A stretch of 64,000 nt of DNA from Halichondria panicea (taxonomy: Eukaryota > Porifera > Demospongiae > Suberitida > Halichondriidae), in the NCBI RefSeq assembly GCF_963675165.1, contig NC_087385.1, positions 4,760,412-4,824,411 on the forward strand, in the 5' to 3' direction. Both the position numbers and the translations under genes were made by a program. Shown here piece after piece: positions 60,330 through 64,000 of this stretch (the stretch's first letter is position 1; each line of letters starts with the position of its first letter). Below the pieces are notes generated by a model. The model ran no database searches, was not told the DNA's origin, and saw only the letters and a program-made list of their open reading frames with translations.

Positions 60330-60805
60330 GTATGCACTAGAACTAGGATCACAGCAGAGCCAGCAAAAGAGGCCTACAAATAAGGCACTTGACATGCACT
60401 GGGAGTTCTGGACGTTGGTAGGATCACCAGAGCCAGCAAAGAGGCCTAAAGTGTTACAAGTAGCTGAAATGCAGTGAGACCGGAGTAAGCTCACAGTAGA
60501 GCCAGCAAAAAAGCCTAGAGTCTCTTCCCATGAAAATAAATAGGGCTCCATATGGGTAATAGTGCACATGTGTAATAGCGTGCCTCGAAGTACAGCCGCA
60601 GTTAGCTAGCCAGCTAGCTCTATATATAGCCAACGTGCAAAGTGAAGCTTTAAAAATCAAAATTTGCCCCTCTATTAAAACTGTTGTGTGGCGGCTATCC
60701 ATGCTGTCAACGGATGGCAGCCAGGTGAGAAAACTCAGAATACAAACAGACAAACCAAAGGACTACTATAACCCATGGCCGCCCACGTGCCTCGGGTTAA
60801 CAACT
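60330..60805. repeat. Dispersed repeat, copy 3
   Basis: It shares GATCACAGCAGAGCCAGCAA-type blocks, GCCAACGTGCAA, GGCTATCCATGCTGTCAACG and the end GCCGCCCACGTGCCTCGGG with the copies at 18370 and 55245. Part of the front is locally duplicated: GAGCCAGCAAA occurs three times. Confidence 0.65.
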
Positions 60806-61127
60806 TCAGATAAGCAAAGGGCTCTACATAAGTATAACAGGGTGTCATACAGCAGCCCCCCCCCCCCCCCCGTAAAATGTGCATTCAGGTACTAGTTGTA
60901 TAACTGAGTATGCAAAGGCAACCCCAAAATGCACCTAAGACCACCTAATTAACAAACATTTTCCAGGAGGGGGGCATGCCCCTGGGTTTGATCCTAGCCA
61001 GAGACACACTCCGCGTGCCTTATTTCCCCCCTCTACTTCTATAAAAGTCTTGAATAAAGTAAATGTTGGCCTTTACAAAGCACACTCACACCATGTGAAA
61101 CGATACAATCCAAACTCTTGTGGCCAC
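60806..61127. other. Intergenic before LAMTOR4
   Basis: It contains a poly-C run at about 60857-60871. I see no gene. Further 3'UTR of LAMTOR4 may lie here. Confidence 0.45.
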
Positions 61128-61998
61128 TTAAACTATTTGCGTAGCATTTAAAACACAAACACCTACATGTATAACCAGGAGTGCAAGTCCTGATATAACA
61201 AGGCTGAAGCACAATATTATAGCAACAAGTACGATCTGCTCTGCTCTATAGTAGGCTTACTGGACAGTCTTTGAAAGCTCCCCCTCCCCTCGCTGTTGAG
61301 AGCACTCATAAGCTTGCCACTGCTCTGGACCATGTGCAGTACAATGGCTGCTGTCTCCTCATCGTTCTGGAGGTCACCAGCGCTCTGGAATGGAACATTA
61401 ATTAATGGATGGGTTGTGTTCAGCCTGTATTTGCTCTTAATGGAGTAAACTATCAGGAGTGGGTCGAGCAGATGGTACACGATTAACTTAAATTAGTAAT
61501 GGCACATATTTTAGTAATGACATAATGGACCACACCACTGCCGCAGACCTTTTCTTTTAGAAAATACATTGGAACTTTAATTTGCAAGTAAACATGTCCT
61601 CTAGTACACATGTAAACATTGTCGGATTTGGTAAGGATCCTCAAAGTTAATTGTAAATTGTAAGCTATTTAATTAATACTACATCCCTTACCTACCCCAC
61701 TACCATAACGTACCTGTGGCCTATACGTACCTAGTCAGGATAATAACAAGCTCAAAATAGGCTATACTAGGCCCATGCTTACAGTCTGGCCGACGTCTAC
61801 CCCCCCCCACACACACACACACAAACAGTGTACACTGACTACACATAGGCTGGCATACATACACACTCACTTGCTGTATTGCCCCATCAGCTGTCAGGAT
61901 CAGATAACCCGTTTGGCCGGGTATCGACTCTAGATTAGACTGCAAGGTGAAAATGAAACAATCGAATGGGCATATGCGATATATGTGCAACTCACCAT
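61128..61998 (-). CDS. LAMTOR4: LAMTOR4, Ragulator subunit (last exon tentative)
   Basis: Small roadblock-fold subunit of the Ragulator complex, which anchors Rag GTPases and mTORC1 on the lysosome. Exons are 61996..61998 (only the ATG), 61871..61939, 61261..61384 and tentatively 61128..61189. This gives 258 bp in phase, 85 residues (human 99). The sequence SNLESIPGQTGYLILTADGA, then SAGDLQNDEETAAIVLHMV, follows human LAMTOR4 closely, and GSFQRLS ends the third exon. The proposed last exon encodes RLALLVIHVGVCVLNATQ, which fits the final beta strands, but it is short and rests on weak signals. The gene diverges from the F-box gene at 62370. Confidence 0.78.
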
Positions 61999-62369
61999 TT
62001 AGTCTAATAAGGCACAAGTTAATATCTAGTAAGAGGAGGTGAATCTTTTTTGAGGTAGGCTCCTTCTTGGGTAAGAACTAGGCACTATACTGTACTGTAG
62101 TTGGAAGCTAGCTTCTGGTCTTGTCTGCTTCTTCTGTGAGAGATAACACATGTGATAAGGCAAAGTGGCATTGAAGTGGTCGTCCTGACACGCCCATCTA
62201 TCGATAGGTGGGCGTGTCGGTCATGTTGATTCCAGCTAGCTACACAGCTAGCTTAGCTGGCCCAGTTTACAGTCATACTGTTATTACAGCCCACCGGCAC
62301 CCAGAGTTAGCCCAGTAAGGTAGCTGAAGCAGAGACTGAGGCTGCTTGTCAGTGATTTCAGCTGGAGGA
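61999..62369. promoter_or_regulatory. Divergent LAMTOR4 / F-box upstream region with hairpin
   Basis: 371 bp shared by two divergent genes. A 32-bp inverted repeat lies at 62187-62218: GACACGCCCA with TGGGCGTGTC around CTATCGATAG. Its ends contain CACGCCC boxes of the Sp/KLF-binding type, so it may be a promoter element or a tiny foldback insertion. Confidence 0.5.
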
Positions 62370-63300
62370 ATGGAAAGTATCTTCAATGTTCCTCAGCCAA
62401 TTGTTCACAGCATATTGGACCAACTGAGTGTGGAAGAGGTTTGGGAGCTGAGATCTGTTTGCAAGACCTTCTACCTCTTGTGCAGAACTTATTTTGAGGA
62501 AAGGCTAAAGGAGCTATCCCTCAATAAACAATGGTTGCGCACAGAGCAGTTTGGTCGAACTATTACAATTCTCCGAAATTGCCGATGCCTGAAGAAATTG
62601 TCAATTGAAATTCAACATTCTGATTCGCTCACTGCAAATAAATTATTGACTCTACTGACAAGTTTATCAAGCTCTAATTGCAAATTGTTCGAATACTGTT
62701 TAAAGGGTGTGCACATTCCAGACTGCTCTTTACCTAATGTTTCCGAGAACTTATTAACCATCAGAAAGCTTGTTCTGGAGAACCTTCAAAGTAGTGATTG
62801 GAAGAAACTGTTTACCAGTTTTTTGCGGCCGAACATTCAGTACACAAGTCTACAACGTCTCTCTCTTCGGCTGGCAAGATATGATGGCATTGATCTCCTT
62901 CAATTGGGAAACAACTCTCCAAATTTAACTACACTGGATGTAAGTGAGAGCAGGAATTTTTGTAGCTCATGGCAGCACCAACCTGCACGTGTAACTGTGT
63001 GCTTAAACTATGATGGAATTTCTGCAGGTTTCCTACTGCTCTCAGCTTAAATGTGCATATTTGGAGCACGCTCTGAGACAATGGAGCAAGCTAGAGTCAG
63101 CTCACCTGTTGTATGTCCCCTCTATCAAGAATAGTACTGTCCAAACCTTCAAAGAGTACTGTCCCTTGTTACAGGAGCTGTGTGTTCAAGGCACTCGCGT
63201 TTCACTGGATGCACTGGTGTCTCTGTCCAGCAGAGGTGTGAAGATCGATGTATTGGAGAACGATTTCCCTCGGCATCAGAAAGTGCCACTACAATCTTGA
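62370..63300 (+). CDS. F-box/leucine-rich-repeat protein
   Basis: Two exons, 62370..62939 and 63028..63300, give 843 bp in phase, 280 residues. I chose ATG 62370; the open frame upstream begins only with TTG. Residues ~5-50 form an F-box (VPQPIVHSILDQLSVEEVWELRSVCKTFYLL is the helix pattern in two parts). It is followed by irregular LRRs (LTTLDVSYCSQLKCAYLEHA across the splice; CPLLQELCVQGTRVSLDAL). F-box proteins present substrates to SCF ubiquitin ligases via SKP1. The substrate is not predictable here. The short C-terminal tail ends PRHQKVPLQS. Confidence 0.82.
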
Positions 63301-63449
63301 TTTTTCTATTTTCAATTAAGATGATGGTTTCCACCTCTTTTCATTTTATTACTGAATCTGGTTGTGTGTTTACTTGATTTACTCATTTATATATCATCAA
63401 GTGCTCCTGATATCATCCATGTGGTTTAAAAAAGTTGTTCATAATGTAA

Positions 63450-64000
63450 CTAATTTGGGGCAGTAAAGTCATGCTTTTTCATAAAAACTGGTCCCCGTAC
63501 GCTAAGTGTTCTCCTCAGTGTTGGCTCACTCCTGGGATCATCCTGGCTCCTGGTGTAAGGATTCTTCTCAATACCTGAAACGACATTTTTATAGTTAGTA
63601 TGTTACACAGCACAACAATCGTCGTGATACCTGTTATTTGGTAGTGACCGTTCTTTATTACTTCAGGCTCACATTCCAAGCGATTGTCTGAAATGGATAA
63701 TTCTGGAAAAAATACACTTTACAACAATCATGTTAACAAGAGGTGAACATACTGCATAACAAAGGTAGTGATCTTGTTATATTGTCCACATCATTAATTA
63801 GATTGCCATCCAAACTGTACAGCAGAAAATTCGGAAAATTATTGAATTGCCGGATAAATAAAACAACAAACCATAAAGTGTGAAGGGACGTTAGACTGGC
63901 TAGTGTGTCTGGGATGGTTGATAGATTATTGTCCACAATCACTAAGACCTCTAACCTGTTATTGGTGTAACATAAACTGTTTGCATTATACAGTATGCAG
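63450..64000 (-). CDS. Leucine-rich-repeat protein, C-terminal part
   Basis: The 5' part lies beyond the window. Exons are 63872..63955, 63753..63814, 63631..63702 and the last, 63450..63574. They join in phase. LRR units read LEVLVIVDNNLSTIPDTLAS, then LHTLCLDGNLINDV, then ELSISDNRLE. After the repeats comes a basic tail, NPYTRSQDDPRSEPTLRRTL, ending FMKKHDFTAPN. The plain short-consensus LRRs suggest an intracellular LRRC-type protein. I do not recognise which one. It converges with the F-box gene ending at 63300. Confidence 0.75.

Overview
This window is nuclear DNA from an intron-rich animal. It carries one-to-one relatives of animal genes: HELQ, RANBP2/NUP358, DZIP1, TPK1, ASCC1, LAMTOR4, phospholipid scramblases and mitochondrial bL36m. 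Most are split by many short GT-AG introns, often 40 to 150 bp. Compact genes, abundant tiny foldback DNA transposons and isolated intronless bacterial-looking genes suggest a non-bilaterian animal, most likely a sponge. That placement is inference. I saw no rRNA or tRNA gene and no CRISPR array. Exon models were built by hand from splice signals, reading phase and family resemblance. Almost all close in phase from start to stop.

Layout. 1-5338 (-): HELQ helicase, 3' end outside the window. 5948-7372 (+): an intronless gene resembling bacterial proteins of unknown function, with a 236-bp foldback transposon just upstream. 7742-9614 (-): phytanoyl-CoA dioxygenase-family gene with a 368-bp CA microsatellite in one intron. 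9942-23899 (-): a complete 28-exon NUP358/RANBP2. 24197-24487 (+): mitochondrial ribosomal protein bL36m. 24845-29183 (+): DZIP1. 29303-30263 (-): a small four-helix membrane protein. 30547-32870 (-): thiamin pyrophosphokinase TPK1.

33098-45156 (+) is a phospholipid scramblase cluster. It has two complete ten-exon genes (377 and 404 codons) and, between them, a five-exon 3'-half copy that is a recombinant of the other two. A decayed copy of TPK1 exon 1 in front of the last gene shows that the duplication unit included the shared TPK1/scramblase upstream region. 45588-48312 (-): ASCC1. 48592-50373 (-): an intronless DRE-TIM metallolyase-like protein with a C-terminal EF-hand. 50374-61127 has no gene I can support and is filled with MITEs, inverted repeats and minisatellites. 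61128-61998 (-) LAMTOR4 and 62370-63300 (+) an F-box/LRR gene diverge from one upstream region. 63450-64000 (-) is the 3' part of a leucine-rich-repeat gene.

The most novel signal is the set of small transposons whose target-site duplications can be read directly. One foldback family has TIRs starting TAGCCTCG and 9-bp duplications, and one insertion has its empty site preserved in a paralogous intron. A second family has 7-bp duplications. There are also TWA-, TA- and TTAA-flanked elements. The second theme is the mosaic scramblase cluster. The third is the pair of intronless genes with unusual, possibly transferred, ancestry.
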